A DNA stretch of 27,623 nucleotides, from the NCBI GenBank assembly GCA_037131165.1, contig JBAXRO010000022.1, positions 1 through 27,623 of the forward strand, read 5' to 3'. The notes below the pieces were generated by a model that saw only the letters and a list, made by a program, of their open reading frames with translations, made no database searches and was not told where the DNA came from. This DNA comes from WLNJ01 sp037131165. GTDB taxonomy: Bacteria; Actinomycetota; Thermoleophilia; Solirubrobacterales; Solirubrobacteraceae. Below are positions 1 to 8,554 of this stretch, piece by piece. The translations under genes and the position numbers were made by a program. Every line of letters starts with the position of its first letter. Within the stretch, counting starts at the first letter, position 1.

Positions 1-258
1 GCCCTTTTTGGTTTTGTAGACTTCTTTGAATTTGACGATGTTCGGGTGCTGGAGGGCGGCCGCGGACTGGGCCTCCTGGCGGAACCGCTCGACGAAGTCG
101 GGGTCGCTCGCGAATCGCCTGTGAAGGAGCTTGAGAGCGACCTGCCTGCCGAGCTGCATGTCGTCGGCGAGGTAGACGTCGGCCATCCCTCCCGAGCCGA
201 GGCGCGACAGCACCCGGTAGCGGCCGGCAATCTCTGTTCCTTCTGTCAGATCAGGCAT
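1..258 (-). CDS. pknB: PknB-type Ser/Thr protein kinase, N-terminal fragment (runs off the window)
   Basis: Partial gene: the first 86 codons are present and the rest lies beyond base 1. The ATG at 258-256 lies 6 bp after the pbpA stop. Visible kinase features are the glycine loop GSGGMADVY at about residues 21-29, the ATP-binding Lys in VALK (K43), and the likely alpha-C Glu in RQEAQ (about 62). Kinases of this type phosphorylate cell-wall and division proteins, and in actinobacteria they close the fha-pstP-rodA-pbp operon, which matches this position. PASTA repeats would lie outside the window and cannot be checked. Oddity: the last 11 or so residues (KFKEVYKTKKG) are Lys-rich and use AAA codons, in a patch of about 38% GC that is unlike the rest of the operon. 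This could be a chimeric contig end. Confidence 0.88.
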   Translation of the reverse strand, partial: MPDLTEGTEIAGRYRVLSRLGSGGMADVYLADDMQLGRQVALKLLHRRFASDPDFVERFRQEAQSAAALQHPNIVKFKEVYKTKKG

Positions 259-264
259 CGGCGG

Positions 265-1713
265 TCATTGTCCCGAACCGGCGGACGATGAGTCCGCTCG
301 CAACAACGCCTCCATCACGCTCTTGGCGATCGGAGCCGCGACCGTCCCCCCGAATCCGTCCACCGTCCGCTCCACCGTGACTGCGATCGCCACCCTCGGA
401 TTCCTGGCCGGAGCGAAGGCGATGAACCATGGCTGGGTGATCCCGCGAGCGATGTCGATCTGGGCGGTGCCGGTCTTGCCCGCGACGTCGATGCCTTCGA
501 GGGCAGCGGCTGTTCCGGTGCCCTCCCGGACGACCTGCTGCATCATCAGGTTGATCTGGCGGGCGGTCTTCGCGGACATAACCCGGGACTGCTGTTGGGC
601 CGGGATCGAGCGGATGAGGCGGCCGTCCGGGTCGAGGATCGAGTCGCCAAGCCTGGGCTTCATCAGCACTCCCTTGTTCGCCACGGCAGCCGCTACCTCA
701 GCCATCTGCAGGGGGGTGACGAGCAGCTTGTCTTGACCGATCGCGGCTCGAGCGATGTCGACCCTGTCGTCACGGGGCGAGACGACCGCTCCGTCGATCA
801 CCGCGCCCGAAGCGACCATCTGGTCGGCCGGGTAGTCGAGTTCGGGAAGCCTGTCGAAGCCGAAGCGCCTCAGGTACTTCTCCATCGTCGGCCGTCCGAG
901 GCTCACTGCGACGTTCGCCCAGACGGTGTTCACCGAGTTCGTCAGCGCTGTCGTCAGGTCGACCGGGCCGAAGTTCTCACCGGCGTCATTGTTCAAGGGC
1001 ACGCCTGAGAAATCCTGCGGGCTGGAGCCGTCGAGAACCGAGGAAGGGGTGTACTTGCCGCTGTCGATCGCTGCGACGGCCGTGACGACCTTCATCGTCG
1101 ACCCCGGTGGGTAGCGGCTCTGGGTCGCACGGTTGAGCAGCGGCGCAGCAGGGTCCTTCCTCGCCTGCTCGAGGTCGGGCGGGTTGAAGCTCGGGACGCT
1201 CGCCATCACCTTCACCGCTCCGGTCCGCGGATCGAGGGCCACGACCGAACCCGGGCGACCCGCGAGGCCGGCAAACGCGGCCTGCTGGCCCGCCACGTCG
1301 AGGTGTGTCCTGATCGTGTTGCCGACACGCTTGCGACCGGTCAGGCGATTGACGGTCGACGAGATCACGTCGCCGTTGCCGAGCAGCTCCTCGCGGCGGT
1401 AGCGCTCGGTCCCGGTGTCCGGTACACCGCGTGCAGGGTAGGACCAGCCGACCGCCTGTGCGAACAGCTCACCCTTCGGATACACGCGACGGAAGGTCTT
1501 GCCCTCGGCAGGCACCGACCTCGCCAGCTCGGAGTTGTCCGAGGCGAGGATCGAGCCACGGTCGATCATCAGCTCTTCGAGCAGGGCGCGGCGGTTGAGC
1601 GGGTTGTCCTTGAGGCCGGACGCCTCGAACACCGTCCAGCGCGAGGTGAACCCGACGAGAACGGCGAACAGCACAACGAACAGTGCGAAGAGGTGGGCGA
1701 TCGGCCTCGTCAC
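265..1713 (-). CDS. pbpA: Penicillin-binding protein (class B-like transpeptidase, PbpA/FtsI family)
   Basis: 482 residues. Cross-links peptidoglycan stem peptides outside the membrane, working with the glycosyltransferase encoded just upstream. One N-terminal membrane anchor lies at about residues 5-23. The penicillin-binding domain fills the C-terminal two thirds and has all three active-site motifs: STMK with the nucleophile Ser205, SVN at 260-262, and KTGTA at 413-417. The start is GTG at 1713-1711, sharing the GTGA overlap with the stop of the upstream ftsW/rodA gene, so translation is probably coupled. The length and the position between rodA and pknB match mycobacterial PbpA. Assignment to PbpA rather than FtsI rests on synteny. 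Confidence 0.95.
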   Translation of the reverse strand: MTRPIAHLFALFVVLFAVLVGFTSRWTVFEASGLKDNPLNRRALLEELMIDRGSILASDNSELARSVPAEGKTFRRVYPKGELFAQAVGWSYPARGVPDTGTERYRREELLGNGDVISSTVNRLTGRKRVGNTIRTHLDVAGQQAAFAGLAGRPGSVVALDPRTGAVKVMASVPSFNPPDLEQARKDPAAPLLNRATQSRYPPGSTMKVVTAVAAIDSGKYTPSSVLDGSSPQDFSGVPLNNDAGENFGPVDLTTALTNSVNTVWANVAVSLGRPTMEKYLRRFGFDRLPELDYPADQMVASGAVIDGAVVSPRDDRVDIARAAIGQDKLLVTPLQMAEVAAAVANKGVLMKPRLGDSILDPDGRLIRSIPAQQQSRVMSAKTARQINLMMQQVVREGTGTAAALEGIDVAGKTGTAQIDIARGITQPWFIAFAPARNPRVAIAVTVERTVDGFGGTVAAPIAKSVMEALLRADSSSAGSGQ

Positions 1714-3023
1714 TTGCCCCTCCGAGCCCTGTCGGAGACGAGCAGGAGGAGGGCCACGAGAACGAAGTTCGCGACAAGTGACGAGCCGCCGTACGAGATG
1801 AACGGCAGGGTCACACCGGTCAGCGGGATGACCTTCGTGACACCACCGACGATCACGAAGACCTGGAGGGCGAGGACCGAGGTGAGCCCGACGGCGAGCA
1901 GGGTCGAGAACGAGTCCCCCGCGATCGTCGCGATCTTGAAGCCGCGGGCGACGACCAGCAGGTAGAGGGCGATCACCCCGCAGGCACCGACCAGACCGAG
2001 CTCGTTGGTGATGACCGAGTAGATCAGGTCGGTCTGGGGGGCCGGGACGAGGTTCCCCCCACCCGGCAGGGTCAGTATCGCCTCGCCGAGGCCTTTGCCG
2101 ACCATGCCCCCGTCAGCTTGGGCAAAGAGCGATTGGGCCAGCTGGTAGCTGCCCCCCGGCCGGTCGTAGAGGACGGGGTCGAACGGGTCCACCCAAGCAC
2201 TTACCCGGCTCTGGACGTGCCCGATGTTGCTGCCGAGGAACCAGGCGCCAAGGGCGAACATCGCAAGGCCGACCATCGGGAAGGAGAGCCGTCCCGTAGC
2301 GACGTAGAGCAGGGCGAGGAATCCGCCGAAGAACATCAGCGACGAACCGAGGTCGCGGATGAATACGAGCATCAGCATCGCGATTCCCCAGACGAGCAGG
2401 AGAGGGCCGAGGTGGCGGATGCTCGGGAAGGTGATGCCGAGGATCCGGCGTCCCCCCTGGACGAGCACCTGCCGCGTGTCCCGCAGGTAGCTGGCGAGGA
2501 AGATGACGATCCCGATCTTCGCGAACTCGGTCGGCTGGAAGACGATCCCGCCGGGCAGGCGCACTCCGAGGTAGGCGCCGTTGGCTTGCTGCCCGATCCC
2601 CGGCACCCTCGGCAACAGGAGCAGGAACAGAGCGGCCGCGGCGATCGTCCAGCGGTATTGCTCGAGGCGCCGGTAGTCGCGCAGGAAGACGATCGTCAGG
2701 ATGAAGAAGACCAGCCCCACGACGAACCACTGGGCCTGGGCTCGGGCAAGGTCGGCATCGATCCGGTAGATCACGACGAGGCCGATCGAGGCGAGCACTG
2801 CCACCAGCGGGAACAGGTAGGGATCGGCGTTCGGCAGCCGCAGGCGGATCACGAGGTGCCCAGCGATGCAGAGACCGAGGAAGATCCCGGCGTAGGAGAG
2901 CGTCAGGTCGCTCAGCTTCGAGTTGAGCGAGTTCGAATCCTGCAGGTAAACGGCTGCGAACCCGCCGGCCAGCAGCAGTGAGGCGGGGATCAGGGCGAGC
3001 AGTTCGCGGTTGCGGGCGCTCAC
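1710..3023 (-). CDS. rodA: FtsW/RodA/SpoVE-family peptidoglycan glycosyltransferase
   Basis: 437 residues, polytopic, with about ten to twelve hydrophobic segments. SEDS proteins polymerise lipid II into glycan strands and pair with a class B PBP, here the adjacent pbpA. Family signatures are visible in the C-terminal half: a loop with YDRPGGSYQLAQS followed by GMVGKGLGEA, and the terminal signature LPFISYGGSS. The start is GTG at 3023-3021, overlapping the stop of the phosphatase gene by 4 bases (GTGA). The sequence alone does not separate RodA (elongation) from FtsW (division). The symbol follows the actinobacterial gene order pstP-rodA-pbpA. Confidence 0.94.
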   Translation of the reverse strand: MSARNRELLALIPASLLLAGGFAAVYLQDSNSLNSKLSDLTLSYAGIFLGLCIAGHLVIRLRLPNADPYLFPLVAVLASIGLVVIYRIDADLARAQAQWFVVGLVFFILTIVFLRDYRRLEQYRWTIAAAALFLLLLPRVPGIGQQANGAYLGVRLPGGIVFQPTEFAKIGIVIFLASYLRDTRQVLVQGGRRILGITFPSIRHLGPLLLVWGIAMLMLVFIRDLGSSLMFFGGFLALLYVATGRLSFPMVGLAMFALGAWFLGSNIGHVQSRVSAWVDPFDPVLYDRPGGSYQLAQSLFAQADGGMVGKGLGEAILTLPGGGNLVPAPQTDLIYSVITNELGLVGACGVIALYLLVVARGFKIATIAGDSFSTLLAVGLTSVLALQVFVIVGGVTKVIPLTGVTLPFISYGGSSLVANFVLVALLLLVSDRARRGK

Positions 3024-4135
3024 TGCTTGATTTCGCCCCGCTCAAGGCTCGAGACGAAGTCCGCCGCGTCGTTCTTGGTCCGGAGGGTGTGGTCGAGCAG
3101 CAGACTGCGTCGCTCGGGCGGGACAGTCGAGAGGGGCACCCCACTGACGAACCAAGGCTCGTACGCATTGAGTCCGAGGGGGAGCTCGTAGGGAAGGCCC
3201 CGATAGACGGCAACGGTGCCGGACTGGTCGACCCCGAGGAAAAAGACCGCCTGAGAGGCCCGCCACGCTCCGGCGCCGATCAGCACGAGGACGATCGCCG
3301 CGGCCGACGCCGCGAACATCGCGACCCGCCTTCGCCCATGGCTGCTCGCCTGTGAACCGGCAGCGCCGCCCGCGCCGCCCTTCGACGAGCTCGGCCTTGC
3401 GGCCGTGCGAACCGATGACGATTCGCCGACCCTGATCAGCACCGCCGTGATGTTGTCGCGACCGCCCGCCTCGTTGGCCTGCTTGATCAGCGAGCGACAA
3501 GCCACAGTCAGGGTCTTCGCCCCCGTGACCGTCCGCAGCACGGACTGTTCATCGAGCATTCCGGTCAGGCCGTCGCTGCAGAGGAGGAGGACGTCGTCGG
3601 CCAGGAGCTCATGGGTCGAAGTATCGACCTCGACTTGCGGCTCAGGGCCGAGCGCCCTCGTGATGATCGACCGCTGTGGATGGGCTGCAGCCTCCTCGGG
3701 GGTGAGTCGTCCCTGCCGAACGAGTTCGTCGACGAGGGTGTGATCGCGAGTCAGCTGCTCGATCGAGCCGTCCCTGATCAGGTAGGCGCGTGAGTCGCCG
3801 ACGTGGGCAACAGTGGCCGTTCCGTCACCGACGAGGGTGGCGGTTACCGTGGTTCCCATCCCGCGACGGGAGGCGTCGGCCTGGGCCTCCCGGTGGATCA
3901 GGGAGTTGGCCGAGCGAACGACTTCCCCCATCTGCTGTTCGGGGTCGGAACCGGCGGGCAAGCCGGCTGCGAATGCCTCGACCGCCATTCGCGAGGCGAC
4001 CTCCCCAGCGCTCGCGCCTCCCATGCCGTCAGCGACGACGAACAGGGGCGAACGGACAAGGTACGAATCCTCGTTGGTCGAGCGCACGCGACCGGTGTCG
4101 CTGCGTTCGGCGTGCTCGACGATCTTCAGGCTCAC
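3020..4135 (-). CDS. pstP: PP2C-family Ser/Thr protein phosphatase with membrane anchor (PstP)
   Basis: 371 residues. Metal-dependent phosphatase that reverses the Ser/Thr kinases of this operon. The cytoplasmic PP2C domain covers about residues 5-237. Metal-binding motifs are visible: NED at 21-23, ADGMGG at 35-40, HVGDSRAY at 111-118, CSDGL at 186-190 and GGRDN at 224-228. A low-complexity Ser/Gly linker follows, then one transmembrane helix (about 271-290) and an extracytoplasmic tail of roughly 80 residues, the same architecture as mycobacterial PstP. The start is GTG at 4135-4133 with a GTGA overlap to fhaB. Confidence 0.95.
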   Translation of the reverse strand: MSLKIVEHAERSDTGRVRSTNEDSYLVRSPLFVVADGMGGASAGEVASRMAVEAFAAGLPAGSDPEQQMGEVVRSANSLIHREAQADASRRGMGTTVTATLVGDGTATVAHVGDSRAYLIRDGSIEQLTRDHTLVDELVRQGRLTPEEAAAHPQRSIITRALGPEPQVEVDTSTHELLADDVLLLCSDGLTGMLDEQSVLRTVTGAKTLTVACRSLIKQANEAGGRDNITAVLIRVGESSSVRTAARPSSSKGGAGGAAGSQASSHGRRRVAMFAASAAAIVLVLIGAGAWRASQAVFFLGVDQSGTVAVYRGLPYELPLGLNAYEPWFVSGVPLSTVPPERRSLLLDHTLRTKNDAADFVSSLERGEIKQ

Positions 4136-4608
4136 AGCTCGAACCTGAACTCGCTGTCGCCGATCCTGATCCTGTCTCCTGCGTGCAGCGGGGCTGGTCC
4201 GACGAGCAGTTCGTCATTGAGCCATGTGCCGTTGGTCGAGCCGAGGTCCTCGAGGATCATCGTCGCTCCCTCCCGCGCAATTCGCGCGTGACGGCTCGAG
4301 GCAAACGAGTCCTCGAGTCGGATCTCCACCTCGCCGCGGCCGAGAACCGCGCCGGACCCGATCTCGTAGATCCACCCCTTCTCGTGGCCCGGCGCCGCGA
4401 CAACGACGAGTGATGCAGCGCTTCCGACGGACGGCAGGGCCATCGGATCTACCGCGGCGTGCATTCCCGTCGCCTCCGGATCGACCTCCGACGACGCGGC
4501 CCGGCGCCCGGCGACGTCGCGCAGGGCACTGGTCGCAACCCAGAGCAGGAACAGGTAGAGGACCGCGAGGAAACCGACCTGCAGAGCTAGAGATACCGGC
4601 TCGAGCAC
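4132..4608 (-). CDS. fhaB: Membrane-anchored FHA-domain protein (FhaB/FipA-like)
   Basis: 158 residues. A single N-terminal membrane helix lies at about residues 7-27, then a linker, then a C-terminal FHA domain (about 70-158) that should bind phosphothreonine peptides made by the neighbouring kinases. Conserved FHA residues are present: the GR of LGRGE (90-91), SSRHA (104-108), GSTNGTWLND (123-132) and a terminal GDRIRIG strand. The start is GTG at 4608-4606, 4 bp after the fhaA stop, and the gene ends in a GTGA overlap with pstP. Order, size and topology match mycobacterial FhaB, which links division and cell-wall proteins. The specific partner here is unknown. Confidence 0.93.
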   Translation of the reverse strand: MLEPVSLALQVGFLAVLYLFLLWVATSALRDVAGRRAASSEVDPEATGMHAAVDPMALPSVGSAASLVVVAAPGHEKGWIYEIGSGAVLGRGEVEIRLEDSFASSRHARIAREGATMILEDLGSTNGTWLNDELLVGPAPLHAGDRIRIGDSEFRFEL

Positions 4609-4612
4609 CCGA

Positions 4613-5389
4613 TCAGCCCGACTCGAAGGTCAGTTGGGTGTGGCCGAGTTCGATCCGATCGCCATTGGCGATACGCGTCGCTCCCGATGCGGGGGCTCCG
4701 TTGACCCGAACTCCATTGGTCGAGCCGAGGTCCTCGATCGTCCATCCCTCGGCGGTCCGGCGGATCTGGGCGTGGCGCCTTGAAGCGTTGGGGTCCTCGA
4801 GTACCACCTCGCACGAGCTGCTCCGTCCGATAACGGCCCCGGCCGAGCTGATCGGGATCACCGTCGCTCCGGCGCGCAGGGACGCCCCGGCGGGGGCGGG
4901 AACGGGCGGGACAGGGGCAGGCGTCGGCGTCGGTGGCGGCACGACGGGCCGAATGGATGCAGCGGGCTGTGGGGGTGCAGAGGTCCTGACGGCCGGCTGC
5001 CCGGGTTCGGCGAGCGCGGCCTTGTCGAGCGGCGTCGGCCTGATCCCGAACTCGCCGAGGCCAAGTCTCTCGTCGAGATCGACCGAGATCCTCGGCCGCT
5101 CCGTCAGCACCACCTTCTCGCGACGGGCGTGCTCGAGCAGGTAGGCGCTCAGTTCCGAGACGAGATCGGCGCGCGCACCCTCGAATCGTGCGTAGTCGTC
5201 GGGGCCGAGGAAGACGGCGTAAGTCGTCGGCGCGTAAACGCGCGAGACCATCGGAACCCTGTTCTGGTCCATCTCCCGTGCCAGGCGACGGGCGATCTCG
5301 ATCGGCCGCACCTCGGAGCGAAAGGCGCGAGAGAAGGTCCCCTCGACGAGGCCTGCGATTCTGGTCTCGAGGGATCGGAGGACACTCAT
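4613..5389 (-). CDS. fhaA: DUF3662 + FHA domain protein (FhaA)
   Basis: 258 residues from the ATG at 5389-5387, which overlaps the stop of the upstream kinase (ATGA). The open frame continues a further 720 bp upstream, but that extension is Arg/Gly-rich antisense-type sequence overlapping the kinase, so I chose the internal ATG. It gives the typical FhaA N-terminus with ..RAFRSEVRPIEIARRL... The DUF3662 domain covers about residues 1-120, a Pro/Ala-rich linker about 125-170, and the FHA domain about 175-258, with GRS, SRRHA and GSTNGVRVNG. In mycobacteria FhaA binds phosphorylated MviN and restrains peptidoglycan synthesis. The same role here is an inference from family and operon. Confidence 0.94.
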   Translation of the reverse strand: MSVLRSLETRIAGLVEGTFSRAFRSEVRPIEIARRLAREMDQNRVPMVSRVYAPTTYAVFLGPDDYARFEGARADLVSELSAYLLEHARREKVVLTERPRISVDLDERLGLGEFGIRPTPLDKAALAEPGQPAVRTSAPPQPAASIRPVVPPPTPTPAPVPPVPAPAGASLRAGATVIPISSAGAVIGRSSSCEVVLEDPNASRRHAQIRRTAEGWTIEDLGSTNGVRVNGAPASGATRIANGDRIELGHTQLTFESG

Positions 5390-7284
5390 CGGAAACGGCT
5401 CAACCTCATGGCCATGGTAGGGGGTCGATCCGCCGACCCAACGCGATTCCCGGGCTTCGGCGAGAAACCCCGCCAGGCGACGGTCAGGGCCGCCCCGGCA
5501 AGCGCGCCAGCGAGGACGCCGCGGGTCAATCCACCGGCGAGCAGGGCTGTGGCGACCGCGACTCCGACCGCCCAAAGTGCTCCGGCTACAGCATCGGTGA
5601 CCGCATTGCGGCCGGTAACGACGAAGGGAAGCAGGACCGCGGCCAACGCCCAGATCCCGGCGAGAACCGGCAGCGCACCCTCGAACATCGGAATCAATCC
5701 CAAGCGGAACGCCGAGACGGGGCTGGCTGCCCAAGAGGATGACGCCTCGGCCGGGCCGGAAACCCCGAGGAAGCTGCGCCCGAGGAGCAGCTCGACGCAG
5801 GCGATCTGCCAGACCCCGGCCGCTCCGGCCGCCGCCCTCAGCCAGACGCTCGAGGCGAGAGAGGCAATCGCCGGCCAAGCGCCTGCAAAGCCGGGAGCGC
5901 CAAGCAGCGGAGCGATCGTCGGCAGCGACCACCATTCGGGCACCCTCCACATCAGCGGCGCGATCGGCAGAAACGCCGCTGCGAGCACGACTGCCGAACC
6001 GGGCTGACCCTCGGCGGCCATGGCGATGGCAGCTGCCATCACCGAGGCGAACCAGCCAAGCCGCGGGAAGACCGCCGTGACCAGCGCGACGCAAGCGACG
6101 ATCACCCACACGCTCGAACGCTGGGAGGCGGGGGCGATCTCCTCGACCCAGAGAGCGGCCGCCGCGGCTGAAGCCAGCGCGCCGACGAGTCGCCTGAGCC
6201 AGGGCAGCGGGGGAGGCGCTGTGAACGCGACGGGATCGGATCCCGGCCGGAGCACCGGGTCCGGCGCCGGATGGGGACTGAGCCTGCCGATGTCGCGTAC
6301 GACCGTCTCGTCCAGCGCGGGTGGCCCACCTTCGGGATCGGTTGGCTCGATCGGGACGCGCACGACTTGTGGGCCGTTCCGTTGCCTTCCGATGACGCGG
6401 TTCCTCCTCGTCACTGCAGGGGCGATCGTGCCTGGCTCGTCGTCGAGCAACGAGACAGCGGCGGCAAGAGCGCTGCCGAGCTCGTCCATCCCGACTCGAT
6501 CGTCAGGGTCGGCCTCGAGGGCCGAGTCGAGTGTTTCGGTCAACTCTTCGGGCAGGTCCGGTCGCGCCTCGGCCAGGAGCGGCGGGTCGGCGGCCGCAAG
6601 GTTGCGTGCCGTCTCCGCCGGGGTGCGGCCACGCATCGGGTTGGCGCCGGCGAACCCCTCGAACAGAACGATGGCGAGCGACCAGAGGTCGCTCAACTCG
6701 TCCGCTGCGTGACCAGCTGCCTGCTCCGGCGACATGTAAGCCAGCGTTCCGACGACATCCCCAGTGGCGGTCAGCGATGCGTCGCCGCTCATCCTCGCAA
6801 TGCCAAAATCGGCGAGCTTCACGATCCCGGCTTCCGAACGAGGGGCGTCGGGGATCAAGATGTTGCCAGGCTTGATGTCCCTGTGGATCACGCCGTGGGC
6901 GTGGGCGTGATCGAGTGCAGCGGCAAGGGCCGCTCCGATCCGTGCGACGTCCCGATCGGACGCCCTGCCCTCCGAGTAGAGCCGGGAGAGGTTGACGCCG
7001 CGCACGAACTCTGAGACGAGGTAGGTGTGAGTGGCGTCGGATGCAGCCTCGTGGAGCGTCACGACGCCGGGGTGAGCCAACCGGGCTGCGGCTCGGATCT
7101 CGCGCTCTGCCCTTTCGCCGGCCAAGTCGGATGGAATCGCCTTGACGGCGACCTCCCTGTCGAGGCGCTCGTCGGTCGCCCGCCAGACGGTTCCGAACGC
7201 ACCGGAGCCGACCGCCTCCTCAAGGCGGTAGCGACCGAGTACCAGTCGTGTTGGGGGTGGGGCAGGTTCCCGGGTCCGGGCCAT
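5386..7284 (-). CDS. Ser/Thr protein kinase with C-terminal polytopic membrane domain
   Basis: 632 residues from the ATG at 7284-7282. The open frame reaches 7437, but that would run into the divergent gene at 7407. The kinase domain covers about residues 17-280 with its catalytic set intact: GSGAFG loop 26-31, Lys48 in VAVK, alpha-C Glu62, HRDIKPGN with Asp136, DFG with Asp159, and SPEQ in the activation segment. Subdomain IX reads SDLWSLA where SLG is usual. After a Pro-rich linker the last roughly 250 residues are strongly hydrophobic, with several predicted helices. No PASTA or other sensor is seen. It heads the fha-pstP-rodA-pbp operon, where mycobacteria carry no such gene, and overlaps fhaA by 4 bases. 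Confidence 0.9.
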   Translation of the reverse strand: MARTREPAPPPTRLVLGRYRLEEAVGSGAFGTVWRATDERLDREVAVKAIPSDLAGERAEREIRAAARLAHPGVVTLHEAASDATHTYLVSEFVRGVNLSRLYSEGRASDRDVARIGAALAAALDHAHAHGVIHRDIKPGNILIPDAPRSEAGIVKLADFGIARMSGDASLTATGDVVGTLAYMSPEQAAGHAADELSDLWSLAIVLFEGFAGANPMRGRTPAETARNLAAADPPLLAEARPDLPEELTETLDSALEADPDDRVGMDELGSALAAAVSLLDDEPGTIAPAVTRRNRVIGRQRNGPQVVRVPIEPTDPEGGPPALDETVVRDIGRLSPHPAPDPVLRPGSDPVAFTAPPPLPWLRRLVGALASAAAAALWVEEIAPASQRSSVWVIVACVALVTAVFPRLGWFASVMAAAIAMAAEGQPGSAVVLAAAFLPIAPLMWRVPEWWSLPTIAPLLGAPGFAGAWPAIASLASSVWLRAAAGAAGVWQIACVELLLGRSFLGVSGPAEASSSWAASPVSAFRLGLIPMFEGALPVLAGIWALAAVLLPFVVTGRNAVTDAVAGALWAVGVAVATALLAGGLTRGVLAGALAGAALTVAWRGFSPKPGNRVGSADRPPTMAMRLSRFR

Positions 7285-7406
7285 CAGTTGTGTTTTCGCC
7301 GAATTCACCCTGTCCCCTGCCAGATTCGCCGTTGCGAGACGGGGGATCGCCGCGAAACCCGCCATAATCAAGAACTGCCGCACTTGACCGAGCGGCAATC
7401 GAGACG
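7285..7406. promoter_or_regulatory. Divergent intergenic region between the kinase operon and the CARDB-like gene
   Basis: 122 bp separate the two divergent start codons, so it must hold promoters for both directions. On the plus strand, CATAAT at 7363-7368 is a good -10 element. No convincing -35 lies 16-18 bp upstream. The minus-strand promoter for the long operon is not identifiable by eye. Confidence 0.4.
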
Positions 7407-8510
7407 ATGTCGTTCTACGACGACGAAGAACCCACACAGGCCCACAGCACGGGCAGCAGGGCCTCCGAAGCGAGAGCCCCGAAGGACGACGGGCAAGGAA
7501 CCGTGATGACGCGGCGCCTGATCGCCGGCGGACTCGCCCTCGTCGTGCTGTTCGTCCTCGTGATCGGGGTCAAGGGATGCATCGATTCCCGCACGACGAC
7601 CCAGCTGAAGGAGTTCAACCGCAAGTCGTCCCAGCTGGTGACGCAGTCCGACAGCCAGGTGTCGAAGCCGTTCTTCAAGGAGATTCAGGGCGCAGCCGGT
7701 AAGGCACCGACAGTCCTCCAAGAGAACGTCAACCAGTTGGTGTTGCTTGCCGGCGATCAGGTCAAGCAGGCAAAGGCGCTCGACGCTCCGGACAGCCTCA
7801 GTTCGGCCAAGCAGAACCTCGTGCTCTCGATGCAGCTCCGTCAAGAGAGCCTTTCGGAGATCGCACGCGACCTGCAGACGGCAGTGTCGAGGAACTCCAG
7901 CGACAGCAAGCGGGCGGTCGAGTCGATCGCCGGGCAAATGCGGGCGTTCGATGCCGCTGACGTGATCTACACGCTGAAGGTCGCGCCCGCGATCGGGAAG
8001 GCATTCGACAACGACGGCATCGCGGTCGGCACGGGCGGCGAGCAGATCGCTCAGTCGAGCTTCCTGCCGACCATCCAGTGGCTCGATCCGACGTTCGTCT
8101 CCCAGCAACTCTCGGGAGGCGCGGCGGCCAAGGACGGCACCGCCACTCCGGGCACCCACGGCCACAGCCTCGACAGCGTCTCGGCAGGCGGCTCAGACCT
8201 CTCACCGGACGCCGACAACTCGGTCCCCGGGAGCCCTCCGCCCGCATTCGCAGTCACCTTCACCAACGGCGGCGATGTCGACGAGTCGAACGTGACGATC
8301 ACCGTGAAGGTCGAGGGCGGACCCACTCCGATCGTCGCCACCAAGACGGTCGCGCAAACGAAGGCGGGAGAGCAACAAACCGTGCAGGTCCCACTCGCCA
8401 GCGCCCCACCGATCGGAACGCCGGTCAAGGTCACGGTGACGGTTGCGACCGTGCCGGGCGAGAGCAACGGCGACAACAACTCGCAGACCTACCCGGTCAC
8501 CTTCAACTGA
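7407..8510 (+). CDS. Membrane-anchored protein with C-terminal CARDB/Ig-like domain
   Basis: 367 residues, function unknown. A short acidic/polar cytoplasmic head (MSFYDDEEPT..) is followed by one hydrophobic helix at about residues 36-56. The rest is probably extracytoplasmic: a polar helical region of about 200 residues rich in Gln/Ser/Lys, then a C-terminal beta-rich domain (about 275-367). That domain ends in the CARDB-like pattern of alternating Val/Thr strands, with PGESNGDNNS before the final strand. The head and topology resemble a protein I associate with Solirubrobacter-like genomes, but I cannot name a family. It is divergent from the kinase operon and may be wall-associated. No clear Shine-Dalgarno precedes the ATG. 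Confidence 0.8.
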   Translation: MSFYDDEEPTQAHSTGSRASEARAPKDDGQGTVMTRRLIAGGLALVVLFVLVIGVKGCIDSRTTTQLKEFNRKSSQLVTQSDSQVSKPFFKEIQGAAGKAPTVLQENVNQLVLLAGDQVKQAKALDAPDSLSSAKQNLVLSMQLRQESLSEIARDLQTAVSRNSSDSKRAVESIAGQMRAFDAADVIYTLKVAPAIGKAFDNDGIAVGTGGEQIAQSSFLPTIQWLDPTFVSQQLSGGAAAKDGTATPGTHGHSLDSVSAGGSDLSPDADNSVPGSPPPAFAVTFTNGGDVDESNVTITVKVEGGPTPIVATKTVAQTKAGEQQTVQVPLASAPPIGTPVKVTVTVATVPGESNGDNNSQTYPVTFN

Positions 8511-8518
8511 TCGAAGGC

Positions 8519-8546
8519 TTTACGGCCTCAACCGCACGCGTATCCT
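8519..8546 (+). promoter_or_regulatory. Candidate promoter of the DUF4446 gene
   Basis: A -35-like TTTACG at 8519-8524 and a -10-like TATCCT at 8541-8546 are separated by 16 bp. The expected transcription start falls at or within a base or two of the ATG at 8555, so the message may be leaderless, which is common in actinobacteria. No Shine-Dalgarno is present between the -10 and the ATG. Confidence 0.45.
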
Positions 8547-8554
8547 GACGCGGG

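Noticed and set aside
2118..2981. 287-codon plus-strand frame opposite rodA
   Set aside because: Glu/Asp/Arg/Pro-rich antisense of a membrane protein gene, with no signature. The minus-strand frame is a clear SEDS protein.
5390..6109. N-terminal extension of fhaA to 6109
   Set aside because: It lies fully inside the kinase gene in another frame and is Arg/Gly-rich. The ATG at 5389 gives the standard FhaA start and an ATGA overlap.
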